Assembly: GCF_016900355.1 (NCBI RefSeq)
Contig: NZ_JACJKA010000030.1
Coordinates: 1-35,566, forward strand
DNA: 35,566 nt
Source: Bacteroides mediterraneensis
Lineage (GTDB): Bacteria > Bacteroidota > Bacteroidia > Bacteroidales > Bacteroidaceae
Reading direction: 5' to 3'
Shown: piece by piece, positions 1 to 7,441 of the stretch
Position numbering within the stretch: the first letter of the stretch is position 1
Layout: each line of letters starts with the position of its first letter
The notes under the pieces: model-generated
Told to the model about the DNA's origin: nothing
What the model saw: only the letters and a program-made list of their open reading frames with translations
The model's database searches: none
Made by a program: the position numbers and the translations under genes

Positions 1-100
1 AGATTTCTTTAGGGTCGTTGAAGACGACAACGTTGATAGGATGCAGGTGTAAAGCTGGAGACAGCAAAGCCGAGCATTACTAATTGCCCGAAAGCTTTCC
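1..100 (+). rRNA. 23S rRNA, 3' end (partial)
   Basis: The first hundred bases match the conserved 3' terminus of bacterial 23S rRNA: the GAAGACGACAACGTTGATAGG stretch near 18-40, then GCCGAGCATTACTAATTGCCC near 68-89, and a closing AAAGCTTTCC. The rest of the gene lies left of the window. The exact 3' end is estimated from the E. coli ending and could be a few bases off. It is followed by a 5S gene in the same direction, so this is the distal end of an rrn operon. Confidence 0.93.
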
Positions 101-209
101 TTATCCGCGCCGGGCGGATGGAAGACAAAATAATCCATGAAGGATGATATATACGTTCAGCGAACGTGCTGAGATTGCTTGCTTGTAAGTCATGACAATA
201 TAACGATAT
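101..209 (+). other. 23S-5S internal transcribed spacer
   Basis: This short spacer between 23S and 5S contains no tRNA that I can fold. ATCCGC at 103-108 pairs with GCGGAT at 114-119, and ACGTTC at 152-157 pairs with GAACGT at 161-166. These are probably rRNA processing stems; that role is inferred from position. Confidence 0.6.
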
Positions 210-319
<110 letters not shown>

Positions 320-325
320 TTAGAG

Positions 326-360
326 AAGCCCCGAGGCAGACATGCTTCGGGGCTTTTTTT
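326..360 (+). terminator. rRNA operon terminator
   Basis: AAGCCCCGA (326-334) pairs with TCGGGGCTT (347-355), a 9-bp GC-rich stem followed by a run of T to 360. It sits seven bases after the 5S gene and is a textbook intrinsic terminator for the rrn operon. Confidence 0.93.
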
Positions 361-889
361 GTATTCTGACGCGAACATAAGGAGCGGCAGGTTCAGAATG
401 CTGTCCGAAGAATCCTCGGACGGGGCAGCGTGAATACGGAGGCAGTAGAATATGGCTTCCGGTGGTTCATCCTGAACCGGCGGAATAGCAGACAGGTTAC
501 TGAATCTGCATCGGGGAAAACAATGTCCTGTTATCTCACTGATATGCTTAATGCGGCTAAGGAAAGCTCCCGGGGGGAGTCTGTCACGGCGCTTCTGCTT
601 TTCCCTATACGGTAATTCCGAAAATACGGCCTTCCCTACAGGGAAGGAATCGCCAGAGTTTCTTGTAATGTGTATTTTTCTATAAGCCTCAGATATAGCC
701 GGTATGCTTTGCAGAAGCAATCTCTTGCTGACGGGTGAAATTTGGCGGGCTTGTGTCTCTTCAATCCAGCTTCTAAAGCTATATTATCTCCAAACGCTAT
801 TTTAAAGCCTTTTCGGCAATCTTTTGACGCTTTTAAGGATTGGCATGGAATGTGCAGAAATCTTGGGTCTGAGAGGAAATAAAAAGGTA
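361..889. other. Intergenic stretch without a convincing gene
   Basis: I see no credible coding sequence here. A 61-codon plus-strand frame at 430-615 and a minus-strand frame that runs back into 5S have no recognisable protein character. Three small inverted repeats are present: GTCCGA/TCGGAC at 403-421, GGTTCA/TGAACC at 464-478, and CCTTCCCT/AGGGAAGG at 630-647 with a 2-nt loop. None has a following T-run, so none is called a terminator. Confidence 0.5.
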
Positions 890-891
890 TA

Positions 892-920
892 AAAAAAGCC
901 GGAATGAAAAATCCCGGCTT
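892..920 (-). terminator. Intrinsic terminator of nadB
   Basis: Read on the minus strand, AAGCCGG (914-920) pairs with CCGGCTT (896-902) and is followed directly by a run of T (the A-run at 891-897 on the plus strand). It begins 20 bases past the nadB stop. Confidence 0.8.
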
Positions 921-940
921 CTAATAGTGTATGTGGTAGC

Positions 941-2527
941 TTATTTTTCTGCTTCACTCTTGGCTGCATGTGGATAATCAATCGTGTAATGGAGTCCTCT
1001 ACTCTCTTTTCTTTCCATGGCCTGACGGGTAATCAGGTAACCCACGTTAATCATGTTACGAAGCTCGCAAATTTCTCTGGAGGCCTTTACACGCTTGAAC
1101 AGGCGTTCTGTTTCTTCGTACAGAATATCCAAACGGTTCCAAGCACGTACCAGTCGCAGATTGCTTCGAACGATACCTACGTAGGCTTCCATTATTTGAT
1201 TGACCTCTTTCATGCTTTGGGTAATCAGGATTCGTTCTTCATTGCTGATGGTACCTTCTGCATCCCATTCCGGTATATCTTCGTTGAAATCATAGCGATC
1301 GAGTACACTGATGGCGTGTTTGGCAGCTGAATCCGCATATACGATGGCTTCTATCAGTGAATTGGATGCCAGACGGTTTCCTCCATGCAGTCCGGTGCAG
1401 GAGCATTCTCCAAGGGCATACAGCCGCTTGATGCTAGATTGTCCGTCCAAGTCTACTTTAATACCACCGCACAGGTAATGAGCGGCCGGTGCTACTGGAA
1501 TGTAATCTTTGGTAATATCGATACCTAAGCTCAGGCACTTCTTGTAAATGTTTGGGAAATGCTTCTTCGTTTCTTCCGGATCTTTGTGAGTGACATCCAG
1601 ATATACATGGTCTTCTCCACGTTGTTTCATTTCACTGTCGATGGCGCGGGCTACAATGTCACGTGGTGCAAGAGAGAGACGCGGATCGTATTTCTGCATG
1701 AATTCTTCGCCAGCGAGGTTTCTCAATACAGCTCCATATCCGCGCATGGCTTCTGTAATCAGGAAGCTAGGACGGTCGCCCGGGTGATACAGGGCGGTAG
1801 GATGGAACTGAATAAATTCCATGTCTTTCACTACCCCTTTGGCACGGTATACCATGGCAATACCATCTCCGGTGGCTACCAGCGGATTAGTGGTATGGTT
1901 GTAAACGGCTTCACATCCGCCGGTAGCCATCACCGTTACTTTAGACAGGAAGGTATCAACTTCTCCCGTAGCTTCATTCAGCACGTAAGCTCCGTAGCAT
2001 TTGATGCCCGGCGTATGGCGAGTGACAATGATACCTAAATGATGTTGAGTGATGATTTCTACGGCATAGAAGTTGGTGAATACCGTGATGTTGGGATGAC
2101 GTTTTACTTCTTCAATCAGGCTGGTCTGGATTTCTGCTCCCGTATTGTCTTTGTGATGAAGAATACGGAATTCGGAATGTCCGCCTTCTTTGTGTAAGTC
2201 AAATTCTCCGTTTTCTTTTTTATCGAAATTTACTCCCCATTTTATGAGTTCCTCTATTTGAGAGGGTGCGTTGCAGATTACTTTTCTGACAGCGGCAGGG
2301 TCGCTGATCCAGTCTCCTGCAACCATAGTGTCGTGGATATGTTTTTCAAAATTATCCACCTTCAGATTAGTCACTGAAGCGATGCCACCTTGTGCATAGT
2401 AGGTATTCGCTTCTTCCAGTCTGGCCTTGCAGATCAGTGCAACCGAACCTTTATGCGCTACTTTCAGCGCAAAGCTCATTCCGGCAATTCCTGAACCGAT
2501 AACGAGAAAATCGAATTTTCTTATCAT
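941..2527 (-). CDS. nadB: L-aspartate oxidase (NadB)
   Basis: This flavoenzyme oxidises L-aspartate to iminoaspartate, the first step of de novo NAD synthesis, and hands the product to quinolinate synthase NadA in the cytoplasm. The 528-residue length fits the family. The FAD dinucleotide motif GSGIAG is at residues 11-16 and the flavin-contact segment NTYYAQGGIA at 41-50. The substrate region has QFHPTAL (His242) and TEAMRGYGA with the catalytic Arg at 262. The C-terminal flavin loop GECSCTGLHGGNRLASNSL follows near 375-393, which separates NadB from the related succinate dehydrogenase flavoprotein. The helical C-terminal domain is complete. It is a single-gene unit with a possible -7 element upstream and its own terminator; nadA and nadC are not nearby. 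Confidence 0.95.
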   Translation of the reverse strand: MIRKFDFLVIGSGIAGMSFALKVAHKGSVALICKARLEEANTYYAQGGIASVTNLKVDNFEKHIHDTMVAGDWISDPAAVRKVICNAPSQIEELIKWGVNFDKKENGEFDLHKEGGHSEFRILHHKDNTGAEIQTSLIEEVKRHPNITVFTNFYAVEIITQHHLGIIVTRHTPGIKCYGAYVLNEATGEVDTFLSKVTVMATGGCEAVYNHTTNPLVATGDGIAMVYRAKGVVKDMEFIQFHPTALYHPGDRPSFLITEAMRGYGAVLRNLAGEEFMQKYDPRLSLAPRDIVARAIDSEMKQRGEDHVYLDVTHKDPEETKKHFPNIYKKCLSLGIDITKDYIPVAPAAHYLCGGIKVDLDGQSSIKRLYALGECSCTGLHGGNRLASNSLIEAIVYADSAAKHAISVLDRYDFNEDIPEWDAEGTISNEERILITQSMKEVNQIMEAYVGIVRSNLRLVRAWNRLDILYEETERLFKRVKASREICELRNMINVGYLITRQAMERKESRGLHYTIDYPHAAKSEAEK

Positions 2528-2546
2528 AACGTTGGATATTATGACA

Positions 2547-2554
2547 CAAAACTA
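2547..2554 (-). promoter_or_regulatory. Candidate nadB promoter (-7 element)
   Basis: The minus-strand sequence TAGTTTTG matches the Bacteroides -7 consensus TAnnTTTG. It would start transcription about 13 bases before the nadB ATG. I find no good TTTG -33 element at the usual distance, so the call rests on the -7 match and position only. Confidence 0.4.
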
Positions 2555-2572
2555 CAAAAAAGTCAGTTAGAT

Positions 2573-2596
2573 GATGCTTAAAAGCATCCTTTTTTA
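2573..2596 (+). terminator. Orphan terminator-like hairpin between divergent genes
   Basis: GATGCTT (2573-2579) pairs with AAGCATC (2582-2588) and is followed by a run of seven T. On the plus strand this is a short intrinsic terminator, yet no plus-strand gene ends here. It could end a short leader or small RNA, or stop antisense transcription out of nadB. Confidence 0.45.
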
Positions 2597-2704
2597 TAAA
2601 TGCTTTGTAAGTGGACTTTTAAAATATTTAAAGTTGCATTTGAGATGTTTTATTTTCAAGCAGAATTTCTTATCTTCACGGGAAATTAATATAAAAATCA
2701 GACA

Positions 2705-3127
2705 ATGAATCGTACTTTTCAATCAAAAGTGGGTTGGTGGTATTGGATTGTCATAGGAATAACTTCTGTGTTGTTGTTCTTTTTTTTCTGGGAACACTAT
2801 TTGCTATGTACAATTCTGTGCGCAACTCTTGTGATTTTTGAAATCGAGATGCTTATTCATACACAGTATATCCTAACGGGAGACGGTTGGCTGAAAGTGG
2901 AAACCGGACGCTTTGTACCCAATGCTTCGGTAGAGATAGCAGAGATTCTTCGCATACGGAAAGTCCGTTCCATGGCTTTCTGGGAACCTGCATTGTCGTT
3001 TGAACGCCTGGAGGTGGTGTTTAAGAAGCATGGTAAAGTACATTCTATTTGTCTTTCTCCCAAAAATCCGGAAGATTTTGTCCGTTGTTTGCTGAAACAG
3101 AACGAGGCAATCCAATTCTACGACTGA
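2705..3127 (+). CDS. Small membrane protein with PH-like cytoplasmic domain (first of tandem pair)
   Basis: The 140-residue protein has two hydrophobic segments (about residues 11-30 and 33-52). A soluble beta-rich part follows, with the pattern QYILTGDGWLKVETG near 54-68 and a final amphipathic helix. This is the layout of bacterial PH-domain (bPH/YdbS-like) membrane proteins, which is a fold-level guess, not a function. The neighbour at 3156 has the same layout: two membrane segments, then a strand pattern beginning LVQENGDIWLKRG. The two probably arose by duplication. It is the first gene of a tight plus-strand run (gaps 28, 22 and 12 bases) that ends with dacB, so an envelope role is plausible. 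I do not recognise a specific function. Confidence 0.75.
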   Translation: MNRTFQSKVGWWYWIVIGITSVLLFFFFWEHYLLCTILCATLVIFEIEMLIHTQYILTGDGWLKVETGRFVPNASVEIAEILRIRKVRSMAFWEPALSFERLEVVFKKHGKVHSICLSPKNPEDFVRCLLKQNEAIQFYD

Positions 3128-3155
3128 AACTATTTATTAACTGAAGAAAAATACT

Positions 3156-3548
3156 ATGGTACGTGAGTTTAAAATCCGCAGAACCCCTTTTAAAGTGTGG
3201 TTAGGGGTTATCATTTTGATTGTGGCCATCGTGTTGGTGGCGTTGCACACTGAAAGTTACTGGAGTTTGTTGCCGATTGTGTTCCCTATCCTTTTGTTGA
3301 TTGACGAGCAGATGACTCGTATTTTGGTACAGGAAAACGGTGATATTTGGTTGAAAAGAGGGTTTAGTGGAAGTGTCAAAGCATACGGTGTCATGCGGAT
3401 TGTGTTGCGTAAAAAAGATTCTTTGTTGAAAGGTCGGGTGACGGTGTATTATACCAAAGGATTTCTTAACTTTGATCCTGCGGATTTGAAAGGTTTTCTG
3501 GCATGTGCGAAAGAACGTAATCCTCATGCAGATTATCGTGAAGAATAA
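3156..3548 (+). CDS. Small membrane protein with PH-like domain (second of tandem pair)
   Basis: The 130-residue protein has an amphipathic N-terminus (FKIRRTPFKVW), two membrane helices at about residues 15-30 and 36-50, then a compact beta-rich domain. Compared with the preceding protein, the hydrophobic pair, the ENGDIWLKRG strand turn and the final FDPADLKGFLACAKE helix (against NPEDFVRCLLKQ) align in order, which supports paralogy despite low identity. It starts 28 bases after the upstream stop and ends 22 bases before lpd, so co-transcription is likely. Function is unassigned; a PH-like fold is the best structural guess. Confidence 0.75.
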   Translation: MVREFKIRRTPFKVWLGVIILIVAIVLVALHTESYWSLLPIVFPILLLIDEQMTRILVQENGDIWLKRGFSGSVKAYGVMRIVLRKKDSLLKGRVTVYYTKGFLNFDPADLKGFLACAKERNPHADYREE

Positions 3549-3570
3549 TCACTCTGTAATTTAAAGACAT

Positions 3571-4911
3571 ATGAAATATCAACTGGCGATTATTGGTGGA
3601 GGTCCGGCAGGATATACTGCTGCAGAAGTGGCAGGAAAAGCGGGACTGAGTGTCGTGTTGTTTGAAAAGAATAACGTGGGGGGTGTTTGTTTGAATGAAG
3701 GATGCATCCCCACCAAAACTTTATTATATTCGGCAAAAGTGCATGATACGGCACTGCATGCTTCCAAGTACGGGGTCAATGTAAAAGAAGTCTCTGTCGA
3801 CTTGGGAAAGATCATTGCCCGAAAGACTAAGGTGGTGAGAAAGCTAGTGCTGGGTATCAAGGCAAAGCTGACGGCACAGCATGTGACACTGGTACAGGGA
3901 GAAGCTTATGTGCAGGATGCACACACTATCCGTTGTGGAGAAGAAACCTATACTTGTGAACATCTGATGCTTTGTACAGGTAGTGCCGCTTTTGTACCTC
4001 CGATTCCCGGTCTTGATACAGTGAATTACTGGACGCATCGGGAAGCGTTGGATAATAAGGAATTGCCTGCTTCGCTGGTGATTGTGGGCGGTGGTGTCAT
4101 CGGTATGGAATTTGCTTCATTCTTCCACAGCTTGGGAACACAGGTTACTGTCATCGAAATGATGGATGAGATTTTAGGAGGATTGGACAAGGAACTATCC
4201 GGACTTTTGCGGGCAGATTATGCCAAGAGAGGAGTGAAATTCCTGTTGGGTACGCAGGTAACCGGCATTCATCAAGCAGGCGAAGAAATAGAGGTCAGTT
4301 ATGTACATGAGGGACAGGAAGGAAAGGTCTGCGCACAGAAACTGTTGATGAGTGTGGGACGTCGGCCTGTAATGAAAGGATTCGGACTGGAGAATCTGAA
4401 CCTGGAACTGACCCCACGAGGCACCGTAAAGGTAGATGAATTCTTGCAGTCTTCTGTGCCGGGTGTTTACGTCTGTGGCGATTTGAATGGAGTCTCTTTG
4501 CTGGCTCATACGGCAGTGCGGGAGGCAGAAGTGGCAGTACATCATATTTTGGGCGAAAAAGACGCTATGAGTTACCGAGCTATTCCGGGAGTAGTCTATA
4601 CCAATCCGGAAGTTGCTTCGGTGGGCTTTACGGAAGAAGCTTTGAAGCGTGAAGGTCGTGCTTATCGTGTAGTTAGCTTGCCGGCAGCCTATTCGGGACG
4701 TTTCGTAGCCGAAAATGAAGGAGTAAACGGTGTTTGTAAGGTTCTGGTAGGAGAGGATGAAGAAATTATGGGCGTACATCTGCTTGGAAATCCGGCTTCT
4801 GAGCTGATTGTGCAGGCAGGAATGATGATAGAGGACAGACGCAAGCTGTCAGATTGGAAGAAATATGTTTTTCCACATCCTACGGTGGGTGAGCTGTTTC
4901 GTGAGTTATAA
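3571..4911 (+). CDS. lpdA: Dihydrolipoyl dehydrogenase (E3)
   Basis: This flavin disulfide reductase re-oxidises dihydrolipoyl groups with NAD+. FAD motif GGGPAG is at residues 9-14. The redox-active pair Cys40/Cys45 lies in GGVCLNEGCIPTK, and the NAD-binding motif GGGVIGMEF is near 172-180. The dimerisation domain ends with the active-site HPTVGE motif (His436, Glu441). At 446 residues it is slightly shorter than the 465-475 usual for E3 but all catalytic parts are there. No E1 or E2 gene and no glycine-cleavage gene is in the window, so the partner complex cannot be read from context. It may serve glycine cleavage or an unlinked 2-oxoacid dehydrogenase. It lies between PH-like protein genes and dacB in one apparent operon. 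Confidence 0.92.
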   Translation: MKYQLAIIGGGPAGYTAAEVAGKAGLSVVLFEKNNVGGVCLNEGCIPTKTLLYSAKVHDTALHASKYGVNVKEVSVDLGKIIARKTKVVRKLVLGIKAKLTAQHVTLVQGEAYVQDAHTIRCGEETYTCEHLMLCTGSAAFVPPIPGLDTVNYWTHREALDNKELPASLVIVGGGVIGMEFASFFHSLGTQVTVIEMMDEILGGLDKELSGLLRADYAKRGVKFLLGTQVTGIHQAGEEIEVSYVHEGQEGKVCAQKLLMSVGRRPVMKGFGLENLNLELTPRGTVKVDEFLQSSVPGVYVCGDLNGVSLLAHTAVREAEVAVHHILGEKDAMSYRAIPGVVYTNPEVASVGFTEEALKREGRAYRVVSLPAAYSGRFVAENEGVNGVCKVLVGEDEEIMGVHLLGNPASELIVQAGMMIEDRRKLSDWKKYVFPHPTVGELFREL

Positions 4912-4923
4912 ATAGAGATTTTG

Positions 4924-6339
4924 ATGAAACGGATAAACGGATTATTGTTTTTTTTATTCTTATGGGTAGGAAGTATCTATGCACAGGCTTCATTGAAAGA
5001 TAAGCTGGATGAGTTGATAACTTCCGACCCCATGTTGAAAACTTCGGAAGTGGGCATTGTAGTCCATGATTTAACCACTGGAAAAGAGCTTTATAGCCAC
5101 CAGGATGATAAATTGTATCGCCCGGCTTCCATTGAAAAAGTGGTAACGGCGGTAACGGCACTGGATGTGTTGGGCAGCAAGTATCAGTTTCAAACCACAC
5201 TTTCATATGATGGAGTCATAAAAAACGGTATTCTGAAAGGGAACCTGTATGTAAAAGGAGGTTTCGATCCGGAATTTATGGACCTGGATATGGATTTTCT
5301 GGTCCGGGCCATTCAAGAGGCAGGCATACGGACTATTTCCGGGAAACTGGTGGGAGATGTATCCTTGATGGATTCGCTGTATTGGGGAGCCGGATGGTCG
5401 TGGGACGACACACCGGAGTCTTTTCAACCCTACTTGTCACCGTTGATGCTGAACAGGGGATGTGTGGATATCAAGGTTTCGCCTTCGTCCAAAGGACGGG
5501 CCGGAAAAGTGGAAATTACGCCTGAATCCGATTATTATCAGGTGAACAACCGTTCCGTCAGTTTGCGTCCGGGGGCTGGAAGCCTGAAAATTACGCGTAA
5601 CTGGTTAGCGAATGGTAATACAATCGACATTTCCGGCTGTGTGTCTTCTGTCCGGAAAAAAACGCTGAATATGTACGATTCCAAGCGCTTCTTCATGAAT
5701 ACATTCTGCTATAAGCTCAAGAAAGAAGGACTTTCTGTGTCGAAAGACAGCATTTTCTTTATGGAAACTCCAGACAGTACAAAATGGATTTATACTTGTC
5801 AGCGTCCGTTGGAGATGGTCTTGAAACGTGCCCTGAAAGAAAGCGATAATTTGTCGGCCGAAGCCTTGTTCCGTCAGTTGGGCCGGATGAACGGTAAACA
5901 CACGTCGCATCTTTCTTTTGGAGACTGCCAGAAAGTCGTCAAACGGTTTATGCGTCATTCGCTTGGATATGATCCGGAAGATTATCAGATTGTAGACGGA
6001 AGTGGAGTTTCCCTGTATAATTATGTCTCTCCCCGTTTGATTTTAGCTTATTTGAATTATGCCTATCGGCATCCGGCTATTTTCCAGCCTTTTTACGAGT
6101 GTCTTCCCATAGCAGGAGTAGATGGTACGCTGAGAGGAAGGATGCGGATGGGAAAGGCTTTCCGGAATGTAAGGGCAAAAACTGGTACCGTGACGGGGGT
6201 TTCTTCGTTGGCCGGTTATGTGACATCGGTAAAGGGACATAAGATTTCGTTCGTCATCATCAATCAGAACGTGTTGAAGGCCCGTCAGGCACGCAACCTG
6301 CAAGATAAAATCTGTGAATTATTAGTCCGGATGAATTGA
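4924..6339 (+). CDS. dacB: D-alanyl-D-alanine carboxypeptidase/endopeptidase (PBP4 type, S13)
   Basis: This periplasmic penicillin-binding protein trims the terminal D-Ala and cleaves cross-links in peptidoglycan. I chose the ATG at 4924; a TTG lies just in front of it. The first 22 residues are a signal peptide ending near YAQA. All three active-site motifs are present: SxxK as SIEK (Ser69, Lys72), SxN as SDN (Ser307-Asn309) and KTG at 419-421 followed by TGTVTGVSSLAGYV. The long insert between SxxK and SxN is typical of the S13/DacB family. At 471 residues the length fits the family. It starts 12 bases after the lpd stop and is the last gene of the run; no clear terminator follows. Confidence 0.94.
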   Translation: MKRINGLLFFLFLWVGSIYAQASLKDKLDELITSDPMLKTSEVGIVVHDLTTGKELYSHQDDKLYRPASIEKVVTAVTALDVLGSKYQFQTTLSYDGVIKNGILKGNLYVKGGFDPEFMDLDMDFLVRAIQEAGIRTISGKLVGDVSLMDSLYWGAGWSWDDTPESFQPYLSPLMLNRGCVDIKVSPSSKGRAGKVEITPESDYYQVNNRSVSLRPGAGSLKITRNWLANGNTIDISGCVSSVRKKTLNMYDSKRFFMNTFCYKLKKEGLSVSKDSIFFMETPDSTKWIYTCQRPLEMVLKRALKESDNLSAEALFRQLGRMNGKHTSHLSFGDCQKVVKRFMRHSLGYDPEDYQIVDGSGVSLYNYVSPRLILAYLNYAYRHPAIFQPFYECLPIAGVDGTLRGRMRMGKAFRNVRAKTGTVTGVSSLAGYVTSVKGHKISFVIINQNVLKARQARNLQDKICELLVRMN

Positions 6340-6454
6340 GTAAAAAAGAGCTTCAAACGTATTTCAGATAAAAAGGAGGATGAAAATTCCAAAAGTCGTA
6401 CGATTTTGTAGGTTTTGTGAACGAATATTGTATCTCAAATTCTGATGGCTTTTG

Positions 6455-6462
6455 TATTTTTG
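6455..6462 (+). promoter_or_regulatory. Candidate kduD promoter (-7 element)
   Basis: TATTTTTG fits TAnnTTTG exactly. The nearest TTG upstream (6428-6430) is 24 bases away, longer than the usual 19-21, so the -33 box is weak. The leader to the chosen kduD ATG would be about 85 bases. Confidence 0.4.
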
Positions 6463-6554
6463 TCTGCGTAAGGGAGAGAGAATTTGAAGTAATAACATAA
6501 ATGTTGTTTCCTGTGTGGCAGGAAATAACGGGTGCATTTAAAATTATAATGATT

Positions 6555-7349
6555 ATGGTAAACTTTTCACTTGAAGGTAAGGTGGCCCTTGTGACAGGTG
6601 CTTCTTACGGGATTGGCTTTGCAATTGCTACAGCCTTTGCACAAGCTGGTGCAACCATCGTATTTAATGATATCAAACAAGAACTGGTGGACAAAGGTCT
6701 GGCCGCTTATAAGGAAAAAGGCATTGAGGCACATGGTTATGTATGTGACGTGACCGATGAAGCAGCGGTCAATGCTTTTATTGCACAGGTTGAAAAAGAA
6801 GTGGGTGTAATTGATATTCTGGTCAACAATGCCGGTATCATCAAACGTATCCCGATGTGCGAAATGACGGCAGAACAGTTCCGTCAGGTAGTGGATGTAG
6901 ACTTGAACGCTCCGTTCATCGTATCAAAGGCCGTGATTCCCAGCATGATTAAGAAAGGTCACGGAAAAATTATCAACATCTGCTCCATGATGAGTGAACT
7001 GGGACGTGAAACCGTTTCTGCTTACGCAGCTGCCAAAGGTGGTTTGAAGATGCTGACTCGTAACATCGCTTCCGAATACGGTGAATACAACATCCAGTGC
7101 AACGGTATCGGCCCGGGGTATATCGCGACTCCACAGACTGCCCCGTTGCGTGAACGTCAGCCTGACGGTTCTCGTCATCCGTTCGATGCGTTCATTGTGG
7201 CCAAGACTCCAGCTGCCCGTTGGGGAACTCCGGAAGATTTGATGGGGCCAGCCGTGTTCCTGGCTTCCGACGCTTCCAATTTCGTAAACGGTCACGTATT
7301 GTATGTCGACGGTGGTATCCTGGCGTACATTGGCAAACAGCCTAAATAA
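6555..7349 (+). CDS. kduD: KduD / gluconate 5-dehydrogenase-type short-chain dehydrogenase
   Basis: This is a classical SDR oxidoreductase of 264 residues. The cofactor motif TGASYGIG is at residues 14-21, NNAG at 91-94, catalytic Ser144, and Tyr157-Lys161 in SAYAAAKGG. The FNDI segment after the second strand and the long loop TAPLRERQPDGSRHPF near 195-210 fit the group annotated as gluconate 5-dehydrogenase or 2-dehydro-3-deoxy-D-gluconate 5-dehydrogenase. That group reduces or oxidises the C5 keto group during breakdown of unsaturated uronates. An upstream in-frame ATG at 6501 would add 18 residues without SDR character, so I start at 6555 (ATG 6549 is also possible). kduI is not in the window; a DUF4861 lipoprotein follows. 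The exact substrate is not decided by sequence. Confidence 0.82.
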   Translation: MVNFSLEGKVALVTGASYGIGFAIATAFAQAGATIVFNDIKQELVDKGLAAYKEKGIEAHGYVCDVTDEAAVNAFIAQVEKEVGVIDILVNNAGIIKRIPMCEMTAEQFRQVVDVDLNAPFIVSKAVIPSMIKKGHGKIINICSMMSELGRETVSAYAAAKGGLKMLTRNIASEYGEYNIQCNGIGPGYIATPQTAPLRERQPDGSRHPFDAFIVAKTPAARWGTPEDLMGPAVFLASDASNFVNGHVLYVDGGILAYIGKQPK

Positions 7350-7372
7350 ATAATGGTGTAAGAGGTAGAAAT

Positions 7373-7418
7373 AAAAAATCATCCTGAGAGGGAAGATTCT
7401 TTCTCAGGATGATTTTTT
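7373..7418 (+). terminator. Perfect 17-bp hairpin between kduD and the DUF4861 gene
   Basis: Bases 7373-7389 pair without mismatch to 7402-7418 around a 12-nt loop, with an A-run on the left arm and a T-run on the right. It has the form of an intrinsic terminator (usable in both directions) or attenuator. It lies 24 bases before the ATG of the next gene. Confidence 0.85.
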
Positions 7419-7441
7419 GTGAAACAAGAAAAGATAATATT

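Noticed and set aside
101..209. tRNA in the 23S-5S spacer
   Set aside because: No cloverleaf or T-loop signature (GGTTCRANTCC) is present; only short stems are seen.
430..615. 61-codon plus-strand frame after the rRNA terminator
   Set aside because: There is no promoter, no family resemblance and no neighbour suggesting a function, and it spans an inverted repeat. It is too weak to call a gene.
6501..6554. Upstream ATG for kduD adding 18 residues
   Set aside because: The extra residues do not resemble an SDR N-terminus or a signal peptide, and MVNFSLEGKVALVTG is the natural start.
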